From Pseudoroseicyclus tamaricis (GTDB lineage Bacteria > Pseudomonadota > Alphaproteobacteria > Rhodobacterales > Rhodobacteraceae), in assembly GCF_012070395.1 (NCBI RefSeq), contig NZ_JAAFYS010000003.1:744001-808000 (forward strand): a stretch of 64,000 nucleotides of DNA, read 5' to 3'. Below are positions 51,163 through 60,225 of the stretch, in pieces. The position numbers and the translations under genes are program-made. How positions within the stretch are numbered: position 1 is the stretch's first letter; every line of letters starts with the position of its first letter. The notes beneath the pieces are model-generated. The model was given only the letters and a program-made list of their open reading frames with translations. It was not told the origin of the DNA and did no database searches.

Positions 51163-52675
51163 CCGGCTTCCGTGTCTCCCCGCCGGCATCCTGATCGAGC
51201 GTATCCGCGGCGATCCAGCCCGACATCAGCGCCATGGGCATGCCCGGCCCCGGATGGGCGGAGCCGCCGGCGAGGTAGAGCCCCGGCACCTGCCGCGAGC
51301 GGTTGCCCGGCTTGAAGGCGCCCAGCACCTTGCCGTGGCTGGCAAGGCCGTAGATGGCGCCGTTGAGCACGCGGTAGCGGTCGTGAATGTCCTGCGGGGT
51401 GAGCGTGCGCTCGACCTCGATGCGCTCCTCGATATCTTCCATCCCCGCCGTGCGCTTCAGCTTGTCGAGGATGGTCTGCCGATAGCCGGGCAGCATCTGC
51501 GACCAGTCCTGCCCCTCGCGGAGGTAGGGCGTGTGCACGAGCACGTAGAGCGCCTCGCCGCCCTCGGGCGCCACGCCCGGCTCCGTCCGCGCGGGGGCGG
51601 CGAGATAGGCGGTGGGGTCGGGCGCGGGGATGCCACGATCATAGATCGCGTTGAACTCCTCCTCGGGGTCGCGGGAGAAGACGAAGTTGTGGTGGGCGAT
51701 GTGGTCGTAGGCCTTTTTCAGGCCCAGATAGAGCACCACGCCCGAACAGGCCGCCTCGCGCTTGCGGGACTTGCGGAACTGCTCCCACGCCTCGCCCCCG
51801 ACCAGCTCACGGTAGGTGCGCACGCTGTCCATGTTGGAGACGACGCGGTCGACCGAGACGCGCTCGCCGGCCTCTGTCACCACGGCGCTGGCGCGGCCCT
51901 TCTCCAGCTCGATCTTCGAGATGCCGCAGCCGGTGCGGATCTCGACGCCGAGCTCGCCGGCCAGCTTCTCCAGCGCCACGGGCACGGCGCGGGTGCCGCC
52001 CATCGGGTACCAGACACCCTCGCCCTGCTGCATCTGCGCGATGCCGCAGAGGACGGCGGGGGAGGCGAGGGGGGAGGAGCCGACATACTGGATGAAATGC
52101 TCCAGCATTTGCGTGACGCGCTTGTCGCGCACGTTGCGCTTGATCTCGCCCGCCACGGTGCGGTGCATGCGCAGCGCCAGCACGTCCGACAGGGTGGAGA
52201 GGTTCATGTTGGCCTTCATGTCCATCGTGTCGCGAAGATCCTCGACCGATTTCCAGAAGAAGAACTTGTCGGACACGTCGGAGAGGCGGCGCGCCACGGC
52301 CATGAACTTCTCGAACCCCTCGCGATCCTGCGGCGAGAGCTTGGCGATCTCCTCGCCCGCGAGCTTGGGATCGTCGCGCAGGTCAAGCACCGAGCCGTCG
52401 TCGTAGAAGCAGCGCCATTGCGGGTCGAGCCGGCGGAGGTCGAGCTCGGCGTGCAGGTCGCGCCTGGCCTCGCCGAAGATGCGCTCCAGCACGCGCGGCA
52501 TGGTCAGGATGGTCGGCCCCATGTCGAAGCGGTAGCCGCCTTCCTCGAGCACCGCGGCCTTGCCGCCGAGCCACTCGTTCTTCTCGAAGAGGATGACCTT
52601 GTGGCCCCGCGCCGCAAGGGTGCAGGCCGAGGCGAGCCCGCCGAGGCCGCCTCCGATAACTGCTGTCACGCTCAT
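51146..52675 (-). CDS. CrtP-like diapocarotenoid oxygenase (carotenoid oxidase)
   Basis: 509-residue FAD-dependent CrtI/CrtN/CrtP family enzyme. N-terminal dinucleotide motif VIGGGLGGLASACTLAARGHKVILFEKN. Closer to Staphylococcus CrtP than CrtN in several blocks: DPQWRCFYDDGSVLDL, HFIQYVGSSPLASPAVLCGIAQMQQGEGVWYPMGG, LYLGLKKAYDHIAHHNFVFS and APEGGEALYVLVHTPYL. CrtP oxidises the terminal methyl of 4,4'-diaponeurosporene to an aldehyde. ATGA overlap with the CrtN-like gene. Confidence 0.88.
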   Translation of the reverse strand: MSVTAVIGGGLGGLASACTLAARGHKVILFEKNEWLGGKAAVLEEGGYRFDMGPTILTMPRVLERIFGEARRDLHAELDLRRLDPQWRCFYDDGSVLDLRDDPKLAGEEIAKLSPQDREGFEKFMAVARRLSDVSDKFFFWKSVEDLRDTMDMKANMNLSTLSDVLALRMHRTVAGEIKRNVRDKRVTQMLEHFIQYVGSSPLASPAVLCGIAQMQQGEGVWYPMGGTRAVPVALEKLAGELGVEIRTGCGISKIELEKGRASAVVTEAGERVSVDRVVSNMDSVRTYRELVGGEAWEQFRKSRKREAACSGVVLYLGLKKAYDHIAHHNFVFSRDPEEEFNAIYDRGIPAPDPTAYLAAPARTEPGVAPEGGEALYVLVHTPYLREGQDWSQMLPGYRQTILDKLKRTAGMEDIEERIEVERTLTPQDIHDRYRVLNGAIYGLASHGKVLGAFKPGNRSRQVPGLYLAGGSAHPGPGMPMALMSGWIAADTLDQDAGGETRKPDVAAE

Positions 52676-54246
52676 TCGGCAGCCTCCTTCGGCATTCTGG
52701 TGGTCAGCTCGTCCGCATCGGGGAGCTTGAGGTCGTCGGCGCAGAGCCGGCTGGCGATCCGCGCGCTTTCAAAGATGGTCGGCAGGCCCGAGCCCGGATG
52801 CGTGCCGCCGCCGGTCAGATAGACGCCATCGATATCCTCGAAGCGGTTGCGCGGGCGGAAGTTGAGCATCTGCCCGAGGTTATGCGCAAGGTTGAAGGTG
52901 GCGCCCTCGTAGACCGACATCTTCGATTGCCAGTCGTCGGGGGTGAACATCACCTCGGTGCGGATGTCGGGGCGAATGTCGCGGCCCGCGAGCTTACTCA
53001 CGCGGGTAAGCATCTTCTCGCGGAAGGCGGGGGCGATGGCTTGCCAGTCCACCCCTCCGGTGAGGTTCCCCACGGGCGCCAGCACGTAAAGCGCCGAATG
53101 CCCCTCGGGGGCGAGCGTCGGGTCCGTCGCGCTGCCGTTCTGGATGTAGATCGTCGGGTCTTCCGGGGCCTGGCCCGCGTCGATCTCTTCGACGTTGCGG
53201 GCGTAGTCGCCCGAGAAGGCGATGGTGTGGTGGGCCATGTTGGGCAGGCTGCCCTCGATCCCGAGGTAGAGCATGAAGGTGGAACAGGAGTAGCTCTTGG
53301 AGGCGAGCTTCTTGTCCGTCCATTTCTTCCGGGCGCTGTCAGGGACGAGCGTCGTCATCGCGTGGGCGAAATCGGCGTTCATGACCACCGCATCGGCGTC
53401 GTACTGCCCCTGCGCCGTCACAGCGCCGGTCGCGCGCCGCCCGTCGAGCACCAGCCGCTCGACCGGCTCGCTGAGCCGGATGTCCACGCCCATCTCCCCT
53501 GCCACCCGCGCCATCGCCGCGGTGATGGCGTTACAGCCGCCGCGCGGATGCCAGACGCCGAAGCCATACTCGATATGGGCGATGATCGTGTAGAGCGACG
53601 GGCACTTGAACGGCGACATGCCGAGGTATTTGCTCTGAAAGGAAAACGCGACGCGCACGTCGGGATGCTGGAACCAGCGGTTCAGCTCGGTATCCACCGT
53701 CGCCCAAGGGCGCAGCTTGGGCAGGGCGCGCAGCATGTCGGGGCGCACCAGATCGGCGGGCGACAGGAACGGCCGCTGCAGGATGGGGCGAAACGTCTCG
53801 AACTTGCGGCGGTTTTCCTCGAGATAGGCGGGCACGTTGGCCGCGTCCTTCGCATCGATTCGCGCCACCTGCTCCACGAGGCGGTCCACGTCGGCGGTCG
53901 CGTCGATCCGGCGGCCGTCCTCGAACTGCAGGCGGTACATCGGATCGAGCCGGATGAGATCCACTTCGGCATCGAAGTCGTATCCACAGGCGGAGAAGAT
54001 CTCTCGGGGGATCTCGGGGTAGAGAAAGAAGGTCGGTCCGATGTCGAAGGTGAACCCGCCCTGCCTCAGCGCTCCCGTCCGTCCTCCGGGCGCCGCCTCC
54101 TTCTCCAGCACCGTCACCTCGGCGCCGGCCGATTGCAGCAGCATGGCGGAGGCGAGGCCCCCCGGCCCGGCGCCGATCACCAGCACGCGGGGGCGGGGCC
54201 TGAGCGGCAGGGGGCTCGCCAGGCGGGCCGACGTGTCGTCCTTCAT
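52672..54246 (-). CDS. CrtN-like C30 (squalene/dehydrosqualene) desaturase
   Basis: 524-residue FAD enzyme of the phytoene-desaturase superfamily. Motif VIGAGPGGLASAMLLQSAGAEVTVLEKE after a 25-residue polar start. CrtN-type blocks: FDIGPTFFLYPEI, CPSLYTIIAHIEYGFGVWHPRGGCNAI, KSYSCSTFMLYLGIEG, FSGDYARNVEEI, TLAPEGHSALYVLAPVGNL, and C-terminal DGVYLTGGGTHPGSGLPTI. It should introduce the conjugated double bonds into a C30 backbone. ATG at 54246 preferred over GTG 54264. Divergent from hpnC across 130 bases. Confidence 0.88.
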   Translation of the reverse strand: MKDDTSARLASPLPLRPRPRVLVIGAGPGGLASAMLLQSAGAEVTVLEKEAAPGGRTGALRQGGFTFDIGPTFFLYPEIPREIFSACGYDFDAEVDLIRLDPMYRLQFEDGRRIDATADVDRLVEQVARIDAKDAANVPAYLEENRRKFETFRPILQRPFLSPADLVRPDMLRALPKLRPWATVDTELNRWFQHPDVRVAFSFQSKYLGMSPFKCPSLYTIIAHIEYGFGVWHPRGGCNAITAAMARVAGEMGVDIRLSEPVERLVLDGRRATGAVTAQGQYDADAVVMNADFAHAMTTLVPDSARKKWTDKKLASKSYSCSTFMLYLGIEGSLPNMAHHTIAFSGDYARNVEEIDAGQAPEDPTIYIQNGSATDPTLAPEGHSALYVLAPVGNLTGGVDWQAIAPAFREKMLTRVSKLAGRDIRPDIRTEVMFTPDDWQSKMSVYEGATFNLAHNLGQMLNFRPRNRFEDIDGVYLTGGGTHPGSGLPTIFESARIASRLCADDLKLPDADELTTRMPKEAAE

Positions 54247-54376
54247 GCCTGCCGCCCCCGCCACGCCGCGTCACCCAGAACTCGGAGAATTGCCATCGCC
54301 CGTTCTCTCCTTACCATTGCCCCGTTCCCGGCGCTCCTGCCACACCGCCGGGTGCGGGAGGATAGCTAGCGCGCCG

Positions 54377-55252
54377 ATGGACCACGGCTTGAAAAATATC
54401 ACGGCCCCGCAGGGCGGCTCGCCGACCGTCCCCTCGCGGGGCGCGGATGGCGAGAACTTCCCGGTGGCGTCGCTTCTCCTTCCGGCAGCCCTACGCCCGG
54501 CCGTTCGCTCTTTCTACGATGTCGTGCGCGCGGCGGATGACTTTGCCGACGATCCCTCCCTCTCCGCGGAGGAGAAGGCCCGGCAGCTCGACAGGATGGA
54601 CGCCGGCCTGACCGGCGATCCACAAGGCGATCCGCGCGCCCGCCGCCTCGTCGCGGTGCTGGAAGAGACCGGCCGCCCGGGCGCGGAGCGGCACGCGCGG
54701 CGGATGGTCGCGGCGTTCCGCGAGGATATCGCCGCCACCCCCTGCCGGACGTGGGAGGACCTGCTGCGCTCCTGCCGCGGCTCGGCCGATCCGGTGGGCC
54801 GCTTCCTCCTCGATCTGCATGGCGAGGGGCCCCAGGGCCACGCCGCCTCCGACGCGCTCTGCACGTCGCTGCAGATCCTCAACCACCTGCAGGACATGGG
54901 GGAGGACAGGCGCCGCCTCGGCCGCGTCTACCTGCCCGTGGGCTGGATCGAGGAGGCCGGCGGCAGCCTCGCCGATCTCGAAGCGCCCGCGCTCACCCCC
55001 GCCCTCCGCGCGGCGATGGACAGGGCGCTGGCCGGCACGGCGGCCCTTCTGCGGGAGGCCTCGGCCCTCCCCCGCCTCCTCCGCTCCCGCCGTCTCGCCG
55101 CGGAGACCTCGGCGATCCTCAGCCTCGCCCGCGCGCTCCATGCGCGGCTGCAGCGGGGCGATCCCCTGGCCCGCCGCATCGCGCCGACGCGCGGCGATGC
55201 CGGGCGGGCGGCGCTCGCGGGGGCGCTGCGGCTCGCGGGTGTGGGCCGCTGA
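54377..55252 (+). CDS. hpnC: Squalene-pathway synthase HpnC
   Basis: 291 residues, trans-isoprenyl diphosphate synthase (squalene/phytoene synthase) fold. HpnC signature ENFPVASLLLPAALRP at 26-41, first aspartate-rich motif RAADDFADD (51-59), second as HLQDMGEDRRRLGRVYLP. In the three-protein bacterial route HpnC converts presqualene diphosphate to hydroxysqualene. ATG at 54377. Overlaps hpnD by TGATG. No squalene-hopene cyclase nearby, and two CrtN/P genes adjoin, so its squalene is likely meant for C30 carotenoid. Confidence 0.92.
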   Translation: MDHGLKNITAPQGGSPTVPSRGADGENFPVASLLLPAALRPAVRSFYDVVRAADDFADDPSLSAEEKARQLDRMDAGLTGDPQGDPRARRLVAVLEETGRPGAERHARRMVAAFREDIAATPCRTWEDLLRSCRGSADPVGRFLLDLHGEGPQGHAASDALCTSLQILNHLQDMGEDRRRLGRVYLPVGWIEEAGGSLADLEAPALTPALRAAMDRALAGTAALLREASALPRLLRSRRLAAETSAILSLARALHARLQRGDPLARRIAPTRGDAGRAALAGALRLAGVGR

Positions 55253-56094
55253 TGGCGCTCGATACCGACATGCAGCGCCCGGCGGAGGCCATCGTCGAGT
55301 CGGCGGGCAGCTCCTTCACCGCCGGCATGCGGCTCCTGCCGAAGGACCGGCGGCGCGCGATCTTCGCGATCTACGCCTTCTGCCGCGCCGTCGACGACAT
55401 CGCCGATGGCGACGGCACCGGCCCGGACAAGGCGCTCCGTCTCGACGCCTGGCAGCGGGAGCTGGACCGAGCGCGCGCCGGCCACGCCGCCACGCCGGTC
55501 GGCGCCGAGCTGAGCTGGGCCATCGGCCATTACGACCTCCCCGAGGAGGAGCTGGAGCTCATCATCGAAGGCATGCGCATGGACGTCGACGGCATGGTCG
55601 CGCCCGAGCGCCCGACGCTCGACGCCTACGTCCGCCGCGTCGCCGGCTCCGTCGGGCTGCTGTCGATGCACATCTTCGGCGCGTGGCGGGGGGAGAGCTC
55701 GCGCCGCTTCGCCCTGTCGCTGGCCCGGGCGCTGCAGCTCACCAACATCCTCCGCGACATCGAGGAGGACGCCGCCATGGGCCGCGTCTACCTGCCGCGT
55801 GACCTCTTGGCAGAGGCCGGCGCCGCCGCCGACCCGGCCCTCGTCGCCGACGATCCCCACCTGCCGCAGGTGCGCGCCCGGCTGGCGAGAGAGGCGCGCG
55901 CCGCCTTCACCGAGGCCGAGGCGGAGATCGCCGCCCACCCGCGCCTGCGCCTGATGCCGGCGCTCCTGATGATGGGCCCCTACGAGCGCATCCTGCGGCA
56001 GATCGAGCGCGACCCGACGCGCCGCCCGCCGGACAGGGGCCAGCTCGGCAAGGTCTGGGATGGCGCCCGCTGCCTCGCGCGCGGGCGGCGGTGA
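55252..56094 (+). CDS. hpnD: Presqualene diphosphate synthase HpnD
   Basis: 280 residues, squalene/phytoene synthase family. Typical HpnD start AGSSFTAGMRLLPKDRRRAIFAIYAFCRAVDDIADGDG with DDIAD at 48-52. Second motif LTNILRDIEEDAAMGRVYLPRDLL. Condenses two farnesyl diphosphates to presqualene diphosphate. It overlaps hpnC and hpnE (GTGA), giving the compact hpnC-hpnD-hpnE order. Confidence 0.93.
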   Translation: MALDTDMQRPAEAIVESAGSSFTAGMRLLPKDRRRAIFAIYAFCRAVDDIADGDGTGPDKALRLDAWQRELDRARAGHAATPVGAELSWAIGHYDLPEEELELIIEGMRMDVDGMVAPERPTLDAYVRRVAGSVGLLSMHIFGAWRGESSRRFALSLARALQLTNILRDIEEDAAMGRVYLPRDLLAEAGAAADPALVADDPHLPQVRARLAREARAAFTEAEAEIAAHPRLRLMPALLMMGPYERILRQIERDPTRRPPDRGQLGKVWDGARCLARGRR

Positions 56095-57338
56095 GGCGTG
56101 TCCATGTCGTCGGCGCCGGCCTCGCCGGCCTCGCCGCCGCGCTCGACCTCGCCGAGGACGGAGGCGTGGAGGTGCACCTGCACGAGGCCACCGGCCGCGC
56201 CGGCGGACGCTGCTGGAGCTTTCATGACAGCCGGCTGGACCGGCTGATCGACAACGGCAACCACCTCGTCCTCTCCGGCAACGCCGCCGTCCTGAACCAT
56301 TGCCGCCGCATCGGCACCCATGCGTCGCTGGACATCGCCCCGGCGGCGGAGCTGCCCTTCCACGACCTCGCGGACGGCACCTCCTGGACGCTCCGCATCC
56401 CCGACGGCCCCGCCGACCTGCTACGCGGAAACGTCGCCCTGCCCCCCGGTGTCCGCCCCGGCGCCGCGGCGGCGGACATGCTGCGCCTCCTCGCCGCCGG
56501 CCCGGCGCGCACGGTCGGGGGCGCCCTTCCCGGCCGCGCCGCCGCCTGGCAGCGCCTGTGGGAGCCGCTCAGCCTCGCCGTCCTCAACGCCCCGCCGGAG
56601 GGGGGCGCGGCCCGCCCCCTCGCGGCCGTCCTGCGCAAGAGCCTGCTGAAGGGCGGCCGCGCCTGCCGCCCGGTGACGATGCCCCACGGCCTCGGCCCGA
56701 CGCTGGTCGACCCCGCGCTCCGCCGCCTCCGCGACCTCGGCGCCCACATCGCCTTCCGCACGCCGCTGCGGGCCATCGCCTTCGGCCCGACCCGGGTGCA
56801 GGCGCTGGAGTTCGACGCCCGGACGATCCCGCTGGGCGAGGACGACACCGTCATCCTTGCCGTCCCGGCCGAAGCGGCGGGGCGCCTGCTCTCCCGCCCC
56901 GCGCCGCTCGCCGGCCTCTCCATCCTCAACGCGCATTTCCTCGTCCACCCCGAGACGGCCCTCCGCGCCCCGCCCCTCCTGGGCTTCCTCTCAGCCGAGG
57001 CGCAGTGGGCCTTCACCCGCGGCGACGTCATCTCTGTCACCGTTTCGGCCGCGCGACCCGGGCCCGACGACGCGGGCATCCTCTCCCGCCTCTGGTCCGA
57101 CATCGCCCGCGCGCTCGGCACCTCCGAGGCACCCCTCGCCTCCCGCCTCCTGCGCGAGAAGGCCGCGACCTTCGCCGCGACGCCGGAGAGCCTCACCCGC
57201 CGCCTGCCGCTCCGCCCCGGCCCTCGCAACCTGCTGCTGGCCGGTGACCACGTCGCCGCGCCCCTGCCCTCGACGCTGGAGGGCGCGCTCCTCTCCGGCC
57301 ACGCCGCCGCCGCAGCGGCCCTCCGCCCCGCGCGCTGA
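56091..57338 (+). CDS. hpnE: Hydroxysqualene dehydroxylase HpnE
   Basis: 415-residue FAD amine-oxidase-like protein. N-terminal VHVVGAGLAGLAAALDLAEDG with HEATGRAGGRCWSFHD and DNGNHLVLSGN, the family's characteristic second block. C-terminal LLLAGDHVAAPLPSTLEGALLSGHAAA binds the flavin ribityl. It reduces hydroxysqualene to squalene. GTG start at 56091 overlapping the hpnD stop. Convergent with the next LysR gene, one base apart. Confidence 0.92.
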   Translation: MRRVHVVGAGLAGLAAALDLAEDGGVEVHLHEATGRAGGRCWSFHDSRLDRLIDNGNHLVLSGNAAVLNHCRRIGTHASLDIAPAAELPFHDLADGTSWTLRIPDGPADLLRGNVALPPGVRPGAAAADMLRLLAAGPARTVGGALPGRAAAWQRLWEPLSLAVLNAPPEGGAARPLAAVLRKSLLKGGRACRPVTMPHGLGPTLVDPALRRLRDLGAHIAFRTPLRAIAFGPTRVQALEFDARTIPLGEDDTVILAVPAEAAGRLLSRPAPLAGLSILNAHFLVHPETALRAPPLLGFLSAEAQWAFTRGDVISVTVSAARPGPDDAGILSRLWSDIARALGTSEAPLASRLLREKAATFAATPESLTRRLPLRPGPRNLLLAGDHVAAPLPSTLEGALLSGHAAAAAALRPAR

Positions 57339-57339
57339 C

Positions 57340-58290
57340 CTACCGCTGCTCCGCCAGATGCTGCGCCACCTCCGCCTCCATGGCGCGGAAGCGGGCGGCG
57401 GCGAAGGCCTCGAAATTGGCGAGCAGCGGGCTGCCGGCGGAGGCGTGGTGGGTGATCGTGCCGAGGGAGACCACCGGCAGATCCTCCGGCGCGCCGATCA
57501 CCCGCACCTCGCCGGCGCGCAGCTCGTTCAGCGCCGTGATCACCGGCAGGATGGCGAAGGATTCCACCAGCTTCAGCATGTTGAGCAACGCCTTGCCGGA
57601 TTCGCTGGAGGCGAAGCTGCGCATGTGCATGACGCCGAGCTGCGCCAGCACCCGCTCCGCATAGCCGTGCATGATGGAGTTCTCCGCGTGGCCGATCCAC
57701 AGCCCCGCCTCCAGCGTCTCGACGAGGGAGAGCGCCGGGTCGGCGCGAAAGCCCGCCCTCACGAAGACGGCGTGCTCGGCATCGGCGATGCGGCGCTGCA
57801 CGAGGCCGGTGGCATTGTCGGCGCTCTCCATCGGCACCAGCGCGATGTCGAGCCGCCGCTCCGTCACCCGGCCCCGCAGCTCCGGCCCGTAGGCGGAGCA
57901 AAGCTCGAAGCGCACGCCGGGGTTCTCCAGGTGATACTCCGCCACGATGCGCGCCATGACATCCTCGCAGAAGAACGGCGGCGCGCCGATGCGGATGGTG
58001 CCGACCTGCCCGTCCGCCATCTGCCCCGCCGCCTGCCCCGCCTCGCGGATGATGGCGCGCAATTGCGTGCCCCTCAGCGCCAGCTCGCGACCCAGCTCCG
58101 TCGGCTCCAGCGGCTGGCGGCGGCGCGACAGCAGGCTCTGCCCCACGCGCCCCTCCAGCTGCGCCACCGCCTTGCTCAGCGCCGGCTGCGCCATGCCCAG
58201 CGCCTCGGCGGCGCGGGTGAAGGAGCGCTCCTCCACCACGCGGGAGAAGAGCATCAGGGCGCGTGGATCGAGCGACAGCACCTTGGCCAT
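57340..58290 (-). CDS. LysR-family regulator divergent from TRAP operon
   Basis: 316 residues. Winged helix at about 10-70 (LMLFSRVVEERSFTRAAEALGMAQPALSKAVAQLEGRVGQSLL). The effector domain begins GTIRIGAPPFF. ATG at 58290 with GGGAGGG upstream. The 131-base divergent region before dctQ contains the dyad TATTTG-aaag-CAAATA, so it probably controls the TRAP/sulfatase operon rather than the carotenoid genes. Confidence 0.9.
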   Translation of the reverse strand: MAKVLSLDPRALMLFSRVVEERSFTRAAEALGMAQPALSKAVAQLEGRVGQSLLSRRRQPLEPTELGRELALRGTQLRAIIREAGQAAGQMADGQVGTIRIGAPPFFCEDVMARIVAEYHLENPGVRFELCSAYGPELRGRVTERRLDIALVPMESADNATGLVQRRIADAEHAVFVRAGFRADPALSLVETLEAGLWIGHAENSIMHGYAERVLAQLGVMHMRSFASSESGKALLNMLKLVESFAILPVITALNELRAGEVRVIGAPEDLPVVSLGTITHHASAGSPLLANFEAFAAARFRAMEAEVAQHLAEQR

Positions 58291-58337
58291 GGGCCCTCCC
58301 TTTCATGCCCTCAGGGAATGAACATGTGCCGAGACAT

Positions 58338-58353
58338 TATTTGAAAGCAAATA
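58338..58353. promoter_or_regulatory. LysR-type operator TATTTGAAAGCAAATA
   Basis: Perfect inverted repeat, six-base arms TATTTG/CAAATA around AAAG, in the LysR-TRAP divergent promoter. Contains the T-N11-A pattern. In an otherwise G+C-rich setting this A/T-rich dyad stands out. Confidence 0.6.
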
Positions 58354-58421
58354 GCACACAAGGCAAGCTGCCCTCGTCCGCCTCGGGGAGGAGGCGCGCA
58401 CCAAGGGGCTGGGAGGGCTCT

Positions 58422-58892
58422 ATGGAACGCCGCACCGCGCTGGTGCCGGGGGATCTCTGGGCCCTCCGTGCCATCACAGCGCTTCTGCTCTTTGCCATGA
58501 TGGCCCTGACCTTCGTTGATGTGCTCGGGCGCTATCTCTTCAACGCGCCGGTCTATGGCGCGGCAGAGATGATCCAGATCCTGCTCGCCGCCACGATCTT
58601 CTCCGGCTTCGGCCTCGTCTCGGATGCCGACAGCCATATCACCGTCGATCTGTTCGAGGCGCCGCTTGCGAAGGCCTTTGGCCGGCCGCGGCGCATCTTC
58701 ATCGGCCTCGTTTCCGCCGCCGGGCTCCTGCTGATCGGCTATGAGCTGGCGCGCACCGGCCAGAAGGCCATCGAGACGGCGCGCGAGACGCTGGTGCTGG
58801 AATGGCCGCAGGCGTGGCTGTCGCTGCCGGGTGCGATTTTCTGCGTCATCGCCGCGGCGCTGCAGGTGAACAGGAGCTTGCGCCAGTCATGA
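58422..58892 (+). CDS. TRAP transporter small permease (DctQ)
   Basis: 156 residues, four membrane segments. DctQ signature ALTFVDVLGRYLFNAPVYGAAEM at about 28-50 and GLVSDADSHITVDLFEAPL. GGGAGGG precedes the ATG. The stop overlaps dctM as ATGA. Part of a solute importer driven by the sodium or proton gradient. Confidence 0.92.
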   Translation: MERRTALVPGDLWALRAITALLLFAMMALTFVDVLGRYLFNAPVYGAAEMIQILLAATIFSGFGLVSDADSHITVDLFEAPLAKAFGRPRRIFIGLVSAAGLLLIGYELARTGQKAIETARETLVLEWPQAWLSLPGAIFCVIAAALQVNRSLRQS

Positions 58893-60184
58893 TCGCCGCC
58901 CTCATCGCCTTCGCCATCGTCCTCGCGCTCTGCTTCTTCGGCATCCGCATCGGCTTCGCCACGCTCTTCGTCGGCTTCCTCGGCTTCGCTCTCGAGCGCG
59001 GGATCGGCCCCGCCTTCTCCCTCATGGGCGCGCAGGTGCTGGAGACGGCGACGAGTTACTCCCTCTCCGTCATCCCGCTCTTCGTGCTGATGGGCGTGTT
59101 CATCTACCGCTCCGACATCTCGGGCGATCTCTACCGCGCCGCCCATGCCCGGCTCGGACACTACCGGGGCGGGCTCGCCCATTCCACGGTGCTCGCCTGC
59201 GCCGGCTTCTCCGCCGTCTGCGGCTCATCGCTCGCCACCGCCGCCACCATGACCCGCGTCGCCCTGCCGCCGATGCGCACGCACCATTACTCCGACCGGC
59301 TCGCCACGGGCACCATCGCCGCCGGCGGCACGCTGGGGATCATGATCCCGCCCTCGGTGCCCTTGATGATCTACGGCATCATCGCCGAGCAGGACATCGG
59401 CCGCCTCTTCATCGCCGGCATCCTGCCAGGTGCGATCCTCGTTCTGTCCTTCATGGCCGCCATCGTCGTCTGGTCGGGCCTCAAGCCAGAGATGGCCCCG
59501 CCCGGCGAGAAGCTGGAGCGCAAGGAGGGGGCCAGCGCCGTGCGCGCAGTTCTGCCGGTGCTGGCCCTCTTCGTGCTCGTGCTTGGCGGCATCTACGGGC
59601 GCATCTTCACGCCGACGGAAGCTGCCGGCATCGGCGCCACGGGCGCCGCGCTCATCGCCATGACGCGCGGCCATCTGTGGAGCTTTCGCGAATGGGTCGA
59701 GGCGCTCGTGGAAGCCTCGATGACCACCGCCTCGCTCTTCATGGTCGTCTTCGGCACGATGGTCTTCGCTCAGTACATCAATCTCTCGGGCATGCCGTTC
59801 GACCTGATGTTCATGCTGCAGGACATGCAGCTGACGCCCACCGGGCTGGTCGTCGGCATCTGCGTGATCGCGCTGCTGCTCGGGATGGTCTTCGAGTCCC
59901 TCGGCATCCTGCTGCTCCTCGTGCCGGTCTTCATGCCGGCCCTTCTGGCGGCGCAGGTGGATCTCATCTGGTTCGGCATCGTCATCGTGCTGGTGACGGA
60001 GCTGGGGCTCATCACGCCCCCCATCGGCATGAACGTCTTCGTCGTGCGCAGCGTGGTGGACGATGTGCGCATGGCCGACATCTTCGTGGGCGTTCTGCCC
60101 TTCGCACTGGCGATGCTGGCGGTGCTGGCGCTGATCCTGGCGCTGCCCGGCATCGCGACATGGCTGCCCGGGCTGTCCGGGTGA
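58889..60184 (+). CDS. TRAP transporter large permease (DctM)
   Basis: 431 residues, about 12 membrane segments. Blocks typical of DctM: IPLFVLMGVFIYRSDISGDLYRAAHARLGHYRGGLAHSTVLACAGFSAVCGSS, GTLGIMIPPSVPLMIYGIIAEQDIGRLFIAGILPG, FTPTEAAGIGA and ELGLITPPIGMNVFV. Main transport subunit. Confidence 0.94.
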   Translation: MIAALIAFAIVLALCFFGIRIGFATLFVGFLGFALERGIGPAFSLMGAQVLETATSYSLSVIPLFVLMGVFIYRSDISGDLYRAAHARLGHYRGGLAHSTVLACAGFSAVCGSSLATAATMTRVALPPMRTHHYSDRLATGTIAAGGTLGIMIPPSVPLMIYGIIAEQDIGRLFIAGILPGAILVLSFMAAIVVWSGLKPEMAPPGEKLERKEGASAVRAVLPVLALFVLVLGGIYGRIFTPTEAAGIGATGAALIAMTRGHLWSFREWVEALVEASMTTASLFMVVFGTMVFAQYINLSGMPFDLMFMLQDMQLTPTGLVVGICVIALLLGMVFESLGILLLLVPVFMPALLAAQVDLIWFGIVIVLVTELGLITPPIGMNVFVVRSVVDDVRMADIFVGVLPFALAMLAVLALILALPGIATWLPGLSG

Positions 60185-60187
60185 ACG

Positions 60188-60209
60188 GGGCCGGCGGGGA
60201 GGCCGGCCC
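60188..60209 (+). other. Intercistronic hairpin between dctM and dctP
   Basis: Perfect 8-base stem GGGCCGGC / GCCGGCCC, 3 bases after dctM and 16 bases before the dctP ATG. Such hairpins often protect or separate the binding-protein message, which is needed in excess over the permease. No T-run. Confidence 0.45.
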
Positions 60210-60225
60210 GATTGGGAGGATCCAC

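Noticed and set aside
54265-54376. EcfG-like promoter in the crtN-hpnC divergent region (GGAAC on the minus strand)
   Set aside because: GGAAC is present near 54333 but no CGTT-like -10 occurs at 16-17 bases.
47368-57338. Part of a photosynthesis gene cluster with C40 carotenoids
   Set aside because: No bch, puf or crtA/C/D/E/F genes, and no TGT-N12-ACA PpsR site in the crtN-hpnC promoter; the desaturases match CrtN/CrtP blocks better than CrtI.
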